From positions 62,001-126,000 of the forward strand of contig JASJOS010000006.1 of the NCBI GenBank assembly GCA_030068525.1: 64,000 nt of DNA. Direction: 5' to 3'. A program made the translations under genes and the position numbers. Source of the stretch: Xanthocytophaga flava (GTDB lineage Bacteria; Bacteroidota; Bacteroidia; Cytophagales; 172606-1). The notes under the pieces were generated by a model, which saw only the letters and a list, made by a program, of their open reading frames with translations, was not told where the DNA came from and did no database searches. This document shows, piece by piece, positions 1 to 8,850 of this stretch; positions within the stretch are counted from its first letter, which is position 1, and each line of letters begins with the position of its first letter.

Positions 1-597
1 TCTTTTTAGATATGCCTCAAATACTGGGCAGGTAGCAAATTCATCAAATTCAAAAGGTAACTGATAGGTAATAAAGTCTTTGGAACTGAATGCTTTTAAT
101 TCACCTCCATTAGAGCCAATATGAAGTGTTCCATTCTTTAGGTTAATCAGTGTGATATCTTTATTGCTATCAGGCTTTGACAAATGTGCAGCAGATAGAA
201 ACTGCTTATAGAGCTGTTCCCTGAATGTGTAAACACGTGCATCAAACTTGTCTACTCCCATTTTTTCGGCTGCTCTACCTAAGAAGTCCTGTAGTTCATC
301 TTTATCCAGCAGAGACCAGAAAGCACTATTATATACATATACAAAGTCATGTACTCTGCATAGTCCCCAGCTGTTCTGTTTGGCAAGTCTTAGCAGTTCT
401 TCTATCACAACTACCAGGATATGATTTTTCTTAAGTTTTTCATCCTCTGGAAGTCCGACCGTTTCTCGTAAATCCTTTTTCTCAATTTTTTCTAGTAACT
501 TGTTGGTGATTTGATTGTGTGGGATTAATTCAGGCTTTGCATGTAAACCGTTCATATGTGAGCGGATATGCTCTGATATGGTTGTAAGATCACTCAT
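1..597 (-). CDS. P4-family phage/plasmid primase-helicase, N-terminal part (truncated by window edge)
   Basis: The minus strand is open from ATG 597-595 to the first base, giving about 199 residues without a stop. The readable part includes NLKNGTLHI and FITYQLPFEFD followed by ATCPVFEAYL, a pattern of the D5_N-type region upstream of the superfamily 3 helicase domain in P4/D5-like primases. These proteins replicate excised mobile elements by priming and unwinding DNA. The helicase domain would lie beyond the left edge. The start overlaps the stop of the preceding small gene by 8 bases, which suggests translational coupling. The family call rests on motif resemblance; the fragment could belong to a related DNA primase family. 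Confidence 0.65.
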   Translation of the reverse strand, partial: MSDLTTISEHIRSHMNGLHAKPELIPHNQITNKLLEKIEKKDLRETVGLPEDEKLKKNHILVVVIEELLRLAKQNSWGLCRVHDFVYVYNSAFWSLLDKDELQDFLGRAAEKMGVDKFDARVYTFREQLYKQFLSAAHLSKPDSNKDITLINLKNGTLHIGSNGGELKAFSSKDFITYQLPFEFDEFATCPVFEAYLKR

Positions 598-781
598 GAA
601 CACCTTCCTTTCTAATCTCTGTAATCATCAGTTCGAGTCCAGTCGTGGTCACACCATACTTATCAGCAATAAACTTTTTACCTGATTCTGAGAAGTGTAA
701 GCCGAAAAGGGTTTTATTCTGGCGTTTCAAAAACTCTCTGAGCTCTTGATTTTGTAATGTGGGTTTGCTACTTTTGTTCAT
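590..781 (-). CDS. Small hypothetical protein of the mobile element (63 aa)
   Basis: This is a 63-residue soluble, charged protein with no signal peptide and no family I recognise. It starts with MNKSSKPTLQNQELREFL and its second half (FIADKYGVTTTGLELMITEI) could form a small helical DNA-binding fold, but that is only an impression. Its stop overlaps the primase start by 8 bases and it follows the HTH gene by 72 bases on the same strand, so it is probably in one transcript with both. The tight overlap is the main argument that it is real. Confidence 0.55.
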   Translation of the reverse strand: MNKSSKPTLQNQELREFLKRQNKTLFGLHFSESGKKFIADKYGVTTTGLELMITEIRKEGVHE

Positions 782-853
782 AATCCTATTCTCCTGTTAG
801 TTCAAAATATTGACTTAGCCGCTGTTTGCTCCAGCGGTTTTTTCATTTCTGAC

Positions 854-1186
854 TTAGTGGAATACAGTTTTTTTGCGTAGGAACTTTGTAGCGTCAACAG
901 AGAGTTCTGCATTAGTCTTGCGACGTCCTTCTTTTAACCAGATATCTAACTCTGATTTAAGGAAATAGAGTTTTTTCCCTTTTTTGTGGTGAGGGATTTC
1001 TGATTTGTGGACTTGCTGGTAAATGGTTTGTTTCGCAGACCGGGTGTATTCTGCTGCTTGATCAACATCTAACCATTGATCAGATTCATTATTATGGTTA
1101 GATTCCGCTAATACTCTACGAATCGATTTTTCAATTAAGACTTCTAGGTCGCTTAATCGAATTGGAGAGAATAATACATCTGTCAT
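854..1186 (-). CDS. Excisionase-like helix-turn-helix DNA-binding protein (MerR-like HTH_17)
   Basis: The 110-residue protein has an N-terminal helical stretch (residues 5-40) followed by a winged helix-turn-helix at about 40-92. That domain carries the family pattern WLDVDQAAEYTRSAKQTIYQ, then HHKKGKKLYFLKSELDIWL. This HTH_17 fold is used by Xis-type excision factors and by small regulators of Bacteroidota mobile elements, where it directs the integrase or represses element genes. It lies between the integrase/RteC-like pair and the primase. A 34-bp perfect palindrome sits 68 bases upstream of its start (1254-1287) and is a candidate binding site for it. Confidence 0.8.
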   Translation of the reverse strand: MTDVLFSPIRLSDLEVLIEKSIRRVLAESNHNNESDQWLDVDQAAEYTRSAKQTIYQQVHKSEIPHHKKGKKLYFLKSELDIWLKEGRRKTNAELSVDATKFLRKKTVFH

Positions 1187-1253
1187 GGCTGATAGGAGGT
1201 TTAATTATCAGCCACAAATAAAATAACAAAAAGAGGGATATTTCAAAATTTGG

Positions 1254-1287
1254 AATACACCGTTTACACTAGTGTAAACGGTGTATT
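1254..1287. promoter_or_regulatory. 34-bp perfect palindrome, candidate operator or terminator
   Basis: Positions 1254-1270 (AATACACCGTTTACACT) are followed directly by their exact reverse complement at 1271-1287, with no spacer. The last base touches the stop codon of the gene ending at 1287. As RNA it could form a hairpin of about 15 bp and end that transcript, but no T-tract follows on the minus strand. Its perfect symmetry and its place just upstream of the HTH gene also fit a dimeric regulator site. Confidence 0.6.
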
Positions 1288-2255
1288 TATTCAAATTCCT
1301 CGGGGTAGGGTATTATATCTTCATTTTCTGCCAGTGCATGTACACTTGTGCCTTTACATGTATCAATACCAACTTTTAGGGAGAATGTGTTTTTTGCGAT
1401 CAACTGATATTCTTCATTAGTGGGGTCTTCAGAAAAAAAACCTTTGACCCTCATTCTTTTTAGTAGAAAAATGATACGGGTCTTAGAGCCTGGAGCTTGA
1501 TCTATCCAAGTAAAAGTATTAGGATAGCAAAGTCCTTTTTCGACCAATATTGCCATTATTCTATGATAATATGATACCTTTTTAAATATATCTATTAACC
1601 TGAGATTAGGATTGTTGATCCTTTTCTGTGTTTTTTTATTGGAACTTAAAAGGATCTCTACATTATATTTTCTTATTCTAGCATCCAGGAAAGCTTCGTA
1701 TTTTGTTTGCTCAACTTCAAAAGCTTTATAGTGCTCTACTATGCTTGTTTGAGTTAATCTTCTTTCCTTCAAAGAATTGATTTTTCTCTCAAGGAACAAA
1801 ATTCGTTCGTTATCGTCAGAAAGAGAATTCAGTACAAGATTAAAGATTGGGTAAAAATAAAATTCTATTATATTGAACACGATCTCAGAATAATAGAATT
1901 TTCTTAAACACTGAATGTGCTTGACATCTTCTGCTGTTCTAATTTTTTTAGGGCTGTTTACAACATTTCCATCATTAGTAGTACGGGGCTCGTATCTCCA
2001 CATGCTTGGTTCCCACTTTTCTAAACAATCAATCTCACTTCTTTCTATTGGACCAAGTCCTGAATAGTTTAAAAGATAAGTCTCTATATGGAGTATTGAT
2101 TCTATTAGCTGTCCGATGTTAAAACATTCATCGTTAATTATATATTTTATATCTCTCTGAACTTTTTTATGGAATTCCTCTCCAATACGACGTCGGAAGG
2201 AATTAAAGTAATTCTTTTCTTCCTCTTCAGTACAAACTGTTCTAATGTTTATCAT
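1287..2255 (-). CDS. Putative RteC-like mobile-element protein (322 aa)
   Basis: The protein has 322 residues, is helical and charged, and has no signal peptide. It overlaps the downstream end of the integrase gene by 4 bases (ATGA), so the two are coupled. Length, position beside a tyrosine recombinase and the C-terminal segment with TRIIFLLKRMRVKGFF followed by a second hydrophobic helix recall RteC-type regulators, which control excision of Bacteroides conjugative transposons. The similarity is weak and judged by eye, so the function should be treated as unproven. The N-terminal half (about 20-150) has no motif I recognise. Confidence 0.5.
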   Translation of the reverse strand: MINIRTVCTEEEEKNYFNSFRRRIGEEFHKKVQRDIKYIINDECFNIGQLIESILHIETYLLNYSGLGPIERSEIDCLEKWEPSMWRYEPRTTNDGNVVNSPKKIRTAEDVKHIQCLRKFYYSEIVFNIIEFYFYPIFNLVLNSLSDDNERILFLERKINSLKERRLTQTSIVEHYKAFEVEQTKYEAFLDARIRKYNVEILLSSNKKTQKRINNPNLRLIDIFKKVSYYHRIMAILVEKGLCYPNTFTWIDQAPGSKTRIIFLLKRMRVKGFFSEDPTNEEYQLIAKNTFSLKVGIDTCKGTSVHALAENEDIIPYPEEFE

Positions 2256-3373
2256 AATTCTAATTTTATCCTATTGGCGGCTTCTCTTTTTGACTTGTCA
2301 ATGATCTTAGCATATATCTGAGTAGTCGAAAGGTCTTTATGTCCTAACATCTTGCTGACAGTGTAAATATCAGTTCCTAATGACAATTGCAGTGTCGCAA
2401 AAGTGTGACGGAACGAGTGAAAAAAGACCTTCTTTTTGATTCCTGCAAATAGAACCCAGTAGTGTAATGTTCTATTCTGTTGACTGCTGTACTTTAGTCC
2501 TACAAATATTCTTTCTTCTGGTTTATCTCTTTCACCCAATAATCCGTAGGCTTGATCAGATATAGGCAAGGTTTCTATGCTTTTAGTCTTCTTCTGCCGG
2601 AATTGGATATAATGTCCTTCTGCTTCACTATAGCGAACCTCATCCCATGTAAGCTTTTCAATATCAGAATATCTGAGCCCTGTCAATGCAGAAAACAAAG
2701 CTGCATTTTTGAGCATAGGCCTTTCGCATTCGGTAGCAGCCAGTAATTGTAGTTCCTCCAGAGTTAAATATTCGCGGTGTACTTCCGTTGTTTTAATCTG
2801 GCGCACCTTCTCACTTGCATTGAATGTAGTTATATCATCCCGGTAAGCTTGTCTTATAATAGATTTAAAGCTCTTGAATAAAATAGCTGCAGAATTCTGA
2901 GAAAGTTTAATGTTCTTTCTTTTTAGTGCATTTGTCTTCAATAAAAATTCCCGGAATCCATCACAAAACTTTTCATCTACCAACTCAATTGGAAGCTGAT
3001 CCTTCTTTGTATAGGCTTCTAAATACTTTATAGTGACACGATAGATTTCAAGTGTTGATCCTTCATAGCGTTTGATATATCGTCTGGCATAGTCATAAAA
3101 ATCATGTGTGGTCTTTTCTGCAACCAGAAAACTATAATCTTCTTTGGCTATCTGTACCTGACGTTGTGCCCGGATATGTTGAGCAAGACCTATGATAGCT
3201 TTATTGTGATCTTTATCCGGTTGGTTTCCTGGCTTATCAAAAACATATAGTCCTAAAAATTGTCTACGTGTTTGTTTTCCGGTTTCGGGATGTTTAATAG
3301 CAGGGTAGAAGTCAAGATAAAGGCTTTGCCGACCTTTAGTCATAGGCTTTTTGCGTAAGCTTACTTTTGTCAT
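2252..3373 (-). CDS. Tyrosine recombinase / integrase (phage-integrase family, SAM-like N-domain)
   Basis: This enzyme cuts and rejoins DNA at attachment sites to integrate or excise the element. Reading from MTKVSLRKKP (start 3373; an in-frame ATG at 3397 adds 8 residues) it has an Arm/SAM-like N-terminal half including TLEIYRVTIKYLEAY, then the catalytic half. The catalytic arginine is in ALTGLRYSDIEKLTWDEV, the HxxR box is HSFR, the second histidine is in MLGHKDLSTTQIYAKI and the tyrosine nucleophile is the Y in that same segment. All key residues are present and the length (about 373 aa) is normal for Bacteroidota integrases. It overlaps the RteC-like gene by 4 bases. Confidence 0.93.
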   Translation of the reverse strand: MTKVSLRKKPMTKGRQSLYLDFYPAIKHPETGKQTRRQFLGLYVFDKPGNQPDKDHNKAIIGLAQHIRAQRQVQIAKEDYSFLVAEKTTHDFYDYARRYIKRYEGSTLEIYRVTIKYLEAYTKKDQLPIELVDEKFCDGFREFLLKTNALKRKNIKLSQNSAAILFKSFKSIIRQAYRDDITTFNASEKVRQIKTTEVHREYLTLEELQLLAATECERPMLKNAALFSALTGLRYSDIEKLTWDEVRYSEAEGHYIQFRQKKTKSIETLPISDQAYGLLGERDKPEERIFVGLKYSSQQNRTLHYWVLFAGIKKKVFFHSFRHTFATLQLSLGTDIYTVSKMLGHKDLSTTQIYAKIIDKSKREAANRIKLEL

Positions 3374-3496
3374 TTGGGTACAAAATATGAGGTACAAATA
3401 TTTACCCTAATATACAAAAAAGGTACAAATAAGGGATAAATCTATATAAAACTATTCATCCCTATATAGGCCATGTGCTTCAAAATAGGCATTTAA

Positions 3497-3531
3497 ATAA
3501 CCTGAGATAAGATCATTTTATCTCAGGTTAT
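3497..3531 (-). terminator. Hairpin terminator after the response-regulator gene
   Basis: ATAACCTGAGATAA at 3497-3510 pairs perfectly with 3518-3531 around a 7-base loop. It begins 11 bases beyond the stop of the minus-strand response regulator and is followed on that strand by TTTAAA. It probably also insulates the chromosomal operon from the mobile element. Confidence 0.7.
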
Positions 3532-3541
3532 CGCAAACACT

Positions 3542-4231
3542 TTATCGATTGGTAAGTAAACTCAGTAAGAGTTGTTTTCTTTCTCTGGCTATTGGTAGGG
3601 AAGTATTATTAACCATGGCTGTAAGTCCATTGATAGAAGCAATGTATTTACTCTGTACAAGGTAGGAGCGGTGAATCTGGATGAATTTTTCGGCGGGCAA
3701 GGTCTCCTGCAAACTTTTCAGGGTTTTGTGTACAATCATATGTCGGTTATCTCTGAAATATACCTGTACATAGTTCTGCAGGCTCTTCACATATGTAATC
3801 TCATCAATGTGTACCCTGTGGTCAACTCCATCTTCCCGGAAAAATATAAACTGAGAATCCTGGGGGTACATCAACTCATATAAGCGCTTTGCTTTATGAA
3901 CAGCCTTTGTAAAATCTTCCAGAAAAATAGGCTTTAGCAGATACTCAATCGCATTTACTTTGTACCCTTTCAGGGCATATTCCGAATAGGCGGTTGTGAA
4001 AATAATCATAGTAGAATCATTGTTTACCAGTTCTGCGAATTGGATTCCTTTGATTCTTGGCATTTCAATGTCCAGAAATATCAGGTCTACTTCTTTGTTT
4101 TTTATTAGCTCTACAGCCTGAAAAGGGTTGGCATAGTCACCTACACATTCGAGAAAATCAAATGTTTTGATAAATTCAAGCAATCCTTCTCTGGCAATCC
4201 GTTCGTCATCGATTACAATACATCGTATCAT
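3542..4231 (-). CDS. LytTR-family response regulator
   Basis: This cytoplasmic two-component regulator has 229 residues. A receiver domain (about 1-120) has the acidic pair D8-D9, the phospho-acceptor D54 in DLIFLDIEMP, a conserved T in IIFTTAYSEYA and a K in EYLLKPI. A LytTR DNA-binding domain follows (about 135-228), with ITYVKSLQNYVQVYF and FIQIHRSYLVQ. It overlaps the sensor kinase gene by 4 bases (ATGA), so the pair is translated together. The targets are unknown; the divergent outer-membrane gene at 5435 is the obvious candidate by position. Confidence 0.92.
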   Translation of the reverse strand: MIRCIVIDDERIAREGLLEFIKTFDFLECVGDYANPFQAVELIKNKEVDLIFLDIEMPRIKGIQFAELVNNDSTMIIFTTAYSEYALKGYKVNAIEYLLKPIFLEDFTKAVHKAKRLYELMYPQDSQFIFFREDGVDHRVHIDEITYVKSLQNYVQVYFRDNRHMIVHKTLKSLQETLPAEKFIQIHRSYLVQSKYIASINGLTAMVNNTSLPIARERKQLLLSLLTNR

Positions 4232-5277
4232 AGCTCTTCTTTACCGATTTGTTTTTCTAATGTAAGCTTTAGTCGTACTGAAAATAGTTCATTGTCCTCA
4301 TTTATCATCAACTGGTATCGATCTGGATAGGCCAGTGTTAGCCTTTCTTCTGCATGCTTTAATCCTATACCTCGGGACTTTGTCTTTGCCACATTTTCAT
4401 CAAAGGTATTGGTTATCTCAAAAGTCAGATTTCCCTGCAAATCTACCGTACAGTATTCTTTGATAAAATAGTCATTTTCCTGATTGGGCAATACATGCTT
4501 GAATGCATTTTCAACAAAGGTGGCTAATACAAAGGGTACTATATATAACTCATTTTCCGGAATGTGCCATTCACAGGATATTTGCAGTTCTTCTGCATGT
4601 CTGTTTTTTTCCAGATCAAAGTACTCTTTCAGAAATGTAATTTCCTGATCCAGTGGAATTAGCTTTTTTTGTGACTCGTACACGTAATAGCGTAGTATTT
4701 TACTGTATTGAGAGAGAAGGAGCAATGCTTCGTTTTGATCCTTTCGGATCAGAAACTGCAGGTTGTTCAGAATATTAAATGTAAAGTGTGGACTAAGCTG
4801 GTTGCGCAGAAGCTTTATCTCCATTTCCAATGATTTGCGTTGTAATACCTCCAGTTCTTTCTCCCTTTCGAGGTACTGCTTGTATTTTTCAAATGAGTAA
4901 TTCAATCCGGAAACCATCGCACTGAAGGTAAACAAACCAAAAATCACAGCCACCCGGTCGTCGGTAACTTCTTTTAATGTGCTTTCGGGAGCGGTAAGTG
5001 TCAGAATGAGATAGCCTTCGACAGATAGAGCAAAGGTGGCTACCAGACAGGATATTCCCATAACACCAAGAAAAGCAAGCGTATTCAGGTTTGCTAAAAA
5101 ATGCTGAGCCCATTTTCCCGAAATATAACTCAGGTATATATGCAATGTAAGAATTACACACGTTGAGTAACTAAATGCAGTAATGAATGATATCTCCTGA
5201 TTGGCAAAAAGCTGGAGCAGGATGGCCAGAAAGAGGAACATCCAGAAAAAAACTGTTGCTTTATCTTTAAATTCCAT
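4228..5277 (-). CDS. LytS/YpdA-type sensor histidine kinase
   Basis: The kinase autophosphorylates on histidine and passes the phosphate to the LytTR regulator encoded directly downstream. From the start chosen at 5277 (MEFKDKATVFFWMF) it has four or so membrane helices in the first 150 residues, a coiled segment, and a His_kinase domain with LRNQLSPHFTFNILNNLQFL. A C-terminal ATPase domain has ENAFKH (N box) and GIGLKHAEERL (G box). A longer reading frame starts at 5370 but would cover the intergenic region shared with the divergent gene, so 5277 is preferred. It senses an unknown signal at the inner membrane. Confidence 0.88.
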   Translation of the reverse strand: MEFKDKATVFFWMFLFLAILLQLFANQEISFITAFSYSTCVILTLHIYLSYISGKWAQHFLANLNTLAFLGVMGISCLVATFALSVEGYLILTLTAPESTLKEVTDDRVAVIFGLFTFSAMVSGLNYSFEKYKQYLEREKELEVLQRKSLEMEIKLLRNQLSPHFTFNILNNLQFLIRKDQNEALLLLSQYSKILRYYVYESQKKLIPLDQEITFLKEYFDLEKNRHAEELQISCEWHIPENELYIVPFVLATFVENAFKHVLPNQENDYFIKEYCTVDLQGNLTFEITNTFDENVAKTKSRGIGLKHAEERLTLAYPDRYQLMINEDNELFSVRLKLTLEKQIGKEEL

Positions 5278-5434
5278 AGGTGAATGAAGAAGGTATGGAC
5301 TGATGCAAAGTAGCACATATCTTTTAAGATAGCCTCTACAGTTTGTCAACAAATACAGACGGTTGGTCAAAAGCCAAACCGAGCATGCAGGGCAATGCTA
5401 TACCTTTGAGCCATCAACCAAAAAACAAAGCTTT

Positions 5435-6046
5435 ATGAAAACTAATTATGTAATTGGATGGATTCTCCTGCTGACATCATTTGGAATGACTTCCTTGGGA
5501 GCCTATGCACAAGAAAGTAAGCCCGGTCTGGTACTTAACATCGGACTTACCAATGGCTACAACCTAACATCCGGAAATAGTGCTGTAAAGAACTATTATA
5601 GTATTGGGGGCAGAATAAATCTGATCTTTAATGATAAGTGGTTTGTTGGCTATACTCAAAATGGAAGTATTGTCCCTGGAAATCTGGTAGAGAATGCTGA
5701 TTTTGAAAAATCAAGAATCTATGAGTATGCTTTGTCTGGAGGGCGAAAATGGAACTTGGGTTCTCAAACGTATCTGAGAGGCAACCTAAATGCCGGAATC
5801 AGTGAGTTTAAAGTAAAAACGGATTCAGGAAGTATGTGGGATGAAGATTTTTCGGATTCTTCTACTTCTTATCTGGCAGGAGCAGAAACTGCAATTGGCT
5901 TCAAGCTGAATAAATACCTGGCAATTGAAGCGGGTATGTATTATCGCAGATATTTTAAAAATGATCAGTTAATGATTGCTACCGGAGATTTAAACAGTCT
6001 GGGTGTAACACTATCACTGGCAGGTAGTCTTGGTCTAAGCAAATAA
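5435..6046 (+). CDS. Outer-membrane beta-barrel protein with signal peptide
   Basis: Starting at MKTNYVIGWILLLTSFGMTS, the protein has a cleavable signal ending near AYAQ and a mature part of about 180 residues. The mature part is rich in alternating hydrophobic and aromatic strands (LVLNIGLTNGYNL, YYSIGGRINLIF) and ends in a strand-like LAGSLGLSK. This matches small OmpA-like or OmpW-like barrels, whose roles range from pores to structure. Upstream at 5400-5407 is TACCTTTG, a match to the Bacteroidota -7 box, although no clear -33 box was found. It diverges from the LytS/LytT pair and may be under its control. Confidence 0.75.
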   Translation: MKTNYVIGWILLLTSFGMTSLGAYAQESKPGLVLNIGLTNGYNLTSGNSAVKNYYSIGGRINLIFNDKWFVGYTQNGSIVPGNLVENADFEKSRIYEYALSGGRKWNLGSQTYLRGNLNAGISEFKVKTDSGSMWDEDFSDSSTSYLAGAETAIGFKLNKYLAIEAGMYYRRYFKNDQLMIATGDLNSLGVTLSLAGSLGLSK

Positions 6047-6166
6047 GTAGCTCCTGTCATTGAAAGTAAGGTAAGAGTAATGGTAACACATACCTGCTGA
6101 AAATATCATATTTCATTAATCCCAAACATTGTGTCGATCTATTACCTTTGCCTGAAATCAAAACAT

Positions 6167-6703
6167 ATGATACGTCAAATCTCTTTATCACTATTGATTG
6201 TTGCCGCGCTATCCGCTGGCTGTCAGAATCAGAAATCAGACAATTCAACATCAGAGTCACCTTCATCTGACTCTTCAGCTACTGTAAGTCAGGAACCAAC
6301 AAATTCCGGTAAGCTTGAAACACGTCTCGGAATGGCAGGAAAATCATTTACAAAAGACTCTGTTCTGTTATCCTTCACTGTAATCAATCACGCAGATAGT
6401 GCGCAGCGTTTTTGCAAATGGGAAACTCCTTTTGAGCCACGCCTGGGCAAATACCTTGAGGTTATGCATGAAAATGGAACTGAGGCTATATTCAAAGGAG
6501 CGATGGCCAGACGAGTAATGCCACCGCCTGCTGAAACCTATATCGAAGTGGCACCACACGATAGTGTCCGTACCGTATTTAATCTGCCAGATAATTATGC
6601 AATCACAACCGGACAATACACAGTTAAGTACAGTGGTGGCGGTGTGAGTGGACTTGATGCAGGAAATGAAATTAAAATCAAGATCAAGATAAGTAATCCC
6701 TAA
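6167..6703 (+). CDS. Lipoprotein with a stand-alone domain like the N-terminal region of M35-type metallopeptidases
   Basis: The start at 6167 gives a lipoprotein signal (MIRQISLSLLIVAALSAGC), then a Ser/Thr-rich linker to about residue 50 and one beta-sandwich-like domain of about 120 residues. The segments FTVINHADSAQRFCKWETPF, YLEVMHENG, AMARRVMPPPAETYIEVAP and YAITTGQYTVKYSG follow the order seen in the propeptide-like N-terminal domain of deuterolysin/lysine-specific metallopeptidases. No HExxH protease motif is present, so this is the domain alone. A role in binding or inhibiting a protease at the outer membrane is speculation. TACCTTTG at 6143-6150 could be a -7 box. Confidence 0.65.
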   Translation: MIRQISLSLLIVAALSAGCQNQKSDNSTSESPSSDSSATVSQEPTNSGKLETRLGMAGKSFTKDSVLLSFTVINHADSAQRFCKWETPFEPRLGKYLEVMHENGTEAIFKGAMARRVMPPPAETYIEVAPHDSVRTVFNLPDNYAITTGQYTVKYSGGGVSGLDAGNEIKIKIKISNP

Positions 6704-6753
6704 CGGATTAATGTAATATTAGGTCAGCCTGGATTTGTGAAGGAAGATTTAAG

Positions 6754-6800
6754 ATCAGCGTTTATACTTTTTGAAAAGAGTATAAACGCTGATTTTGTAT
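6754..6800 (+). terminator. Rho-independent terminator after the lipoprotein gene
   Basis: ATCAGCGTTTATAC at 6754-6767 pairs perfectly with 6780-6793 around a 12-base loop and is followed by TTTTGTATT. It lies 50 bases after the stop of the plus-strand lipoprotein gene. Confidence 0.85.
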
Positions 6801-7276
6801 TATTTCAGATTAGTTAGGAGAATCTCTGAAATTCGGAATGATTTATATCTTAAACAAACACGGATAGGACTCTTACCAACAATAACGTGCTTGTTATAAA
6901 ATGAGGAAATATCAACTACCTAATAGTACTGGATGCAAAACAGATTCCCTGATTTTTATCTGGAAAGCTTTTTCGGGGAATCAACTCCTGGTTCTTTGCA
7001 TAGATGAAACTAATGTCTCCAAATACAGCAAGTAGAAGAGCTGTTGCCTTAAATACTTTTGAAGAATAGTCTTCTATTACTTTGAGGAGAGGAACTTCTA
7101 TTTCCGTTGCTTACTTAGATTGATACATACTGCATTCCTTAAACTGTAATTTTTCTCTAAACCTGAGCTATATCTGGAATCTATTTGGGGTACATGGTGG
7201 CTAAGGCGCTGTATTTACTCAAAAAATCAATCTGATTATTTATATGGGAGTTATGATTAAAATTCAGATAACATAA
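6801..7276. other. Non-coding stretch, no gene recognised
   Basis: About 475 bases without an open frame that looks coding on either strand. It precedes the PEP-utilising-enzyme remnant and may contain further decayed sequence of the same gene, but I cannot align any of it by eye. Confidence 0.5.
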
Positions 7277-7736
<460 letters not shown>

Positions 7737-7866
7737 GTAATAACGCCTTGTGTAGTTGCCACCTCTAAGGGCTTTCCAATTAAATATTGACTATTCCACT
7801 TTATATTTATCAACCTGTCTAGGAAAGATTTATATATCTGATTTATGTCAAAGTGACTGTAAGTAT

Positions 7867-8283
7867 TTAGAACTCTAATAACATATACTTATTCTTTCTT
7901 TTGATTCTTCCAGAATGATCTTTTGTTTCAATATATAAATATTGTTCTCTAAAATTAATCTTAGAAACCACTTCATTATCCAGATCAAACTGTAAGATGT
8001 TTTTTTGAGAGACTAATTTTATTTTACCCTGGTTAATGTCAGCTTTATAAATACGAATCATTATTCTTGAGAGCTGATTGACCTTATCTGTGTAATATAA
8101 ATATCCATTGAGTATTTTATACTTTGTATATTCATGTGATTGGTATGGAACACTATCAATCACATTTCTTTGTTTGACAAGAAATAATTGCTTTTTCTTT
8201 CTGTTACTTTCTATATGAAGTGTAAAGTTTCTACAAGCTAAGAATCCTAAGCAAAAAACAAGTATAAATATATTAAATTTCAT
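7867..8283 (-). CDS. Small hypothetical lipoprotein (138 aa)
   Basis: The start at 8283 gives MKFNIFILVFCLGFLAC, a typical short lipoprotein signal with the lipid-accepting cysteine at residue 17. The mature part is basic and beta-rich (KYKILNGYLYYTDKV, FREQYLYIETKDH) and belongs to no family I recognise. It lies between two decayed genes and points the same way as the pseudogene upstream, separated from it by a hairpin at 8351-8380. An intact frame in a decaying region suggests either selection or a recent arrival. Confidence 0.6.
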   Translation of the reverse strand: MKFNIFILVFCLGFLACRNFTLHIESNRKKKQLFLVKQRNVIDSVPYQSHEYTKYKILNGYLYYTDKVNQLSRIMIRIYKADINQGKIKLVSQKNILQFDLDNEVVSKINFREQYLYIETKDHSGRIKRKNKYMLLEF

Positions 8284-8350
8284 AGATCTTTCTCCTATTA
8301 TTTTACTATCTTCTTTTACTAAATTCATGTATTAAGATATCTTAAAATAC

Positions 8351-8380
8351 CAAAACTTTGTCCATCAAGACAAAGTTTTG
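8351..8380 (-). terminator. Hairpin after the 8401-8850 pseudogene
   Basis: CAAAACTTTGTC at 8351-8362 pairs perfectly with 8369-8380 around the loop CATCAA. On the minus strand it is followed by GGTATTTT, about 20 bases past the pseudogene stop codon, as expected of its former terminator. Confidence 0.65.
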
Positions 8381-8400
8381 ATAAATGTTATTTTACATTT

Positions 8401-8850
8401 CTACTTAGAAAAGCCTGCTGGAACGGTCAAATTTGCATGAACCTTATGATACCATTTGTTCATATAGCCGGCCTTTACCAGTTGGCCATAGTCTACCCTT
8501 ATAGGTATGAAACGAATCTAGAATGGATTTATCTGACCAGACCAATAATCAAATCGTCTTAAAAGATGATTATACATTTCAACTTTTCCAGTACTATCTT
8601 CTACTTTATGAATATAATATTGGTTGGCCACTCATTATCTGATTATAATCATCATCTACGAGCTTTTTTTCATGAAAGTCACTAAAAAAACAGTGTCCTT
8701 ACTTGAAAGGCGAGCGAGATAATAAAATGTTCATATTTTCGGGTTTCCATTGAGTTTCCACCCTCCACTACTCACAAACATACAGATCGTATCAATCAAG
8801 GGATTATATTGAAAGGGTTTTTGCTCAATTTATACTCACCTTTTTGTGGT
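8401..8850 (-). pseudogene. Unidentified protein-coding remnant with several frame lesions
   Basis: The minus strand reads in pieces that look like one protein: CMFVSSGGWKLNGNPKI, then FYYLARLSSKDTVF, SDFHEKKLVDDDYNQIMSG, QYYIHKVEDSTGKVEMYNHL, RRFDYWSGQINPF and, after a TAG, IRFIPIRVDYGQLVKAGYMN, ending in NLTVPAGFSK and a stop at 8401-8403. Joining them needs at least two frameshifts, one in a T homopolymer near 8690, and two internal stops. I do not recognise the family. The continuous protein-like character and a fitting terminator downstream are the reasons for calling a pseudogene rather than spacer. Confidence 0.55.

Larger units (their letters stand above)
1..3450 (-). mobile_element. 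Terminal part of an integrated mobile element (right border near the integrase)
   Basis: Five consecutive minus-strand genes form a set typical of Bacteroidota integrative elements: P4-type primase, small ORF, excisionase-like HTH protein, a putative RteC-like protein and a tyrosine recombinase. The recombinase is outermost, which is usual beside an attachment site, and chromosomal-type signalling genes start at 3542. The border is inferred to lie between about 3380 and 3490. No tRNA gene is adjacent and the other end lies outside the window, so no att direct repeat can be demonstrated. The primase gene runs off the left edge, so the element continues there. Confidence 0.6.
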
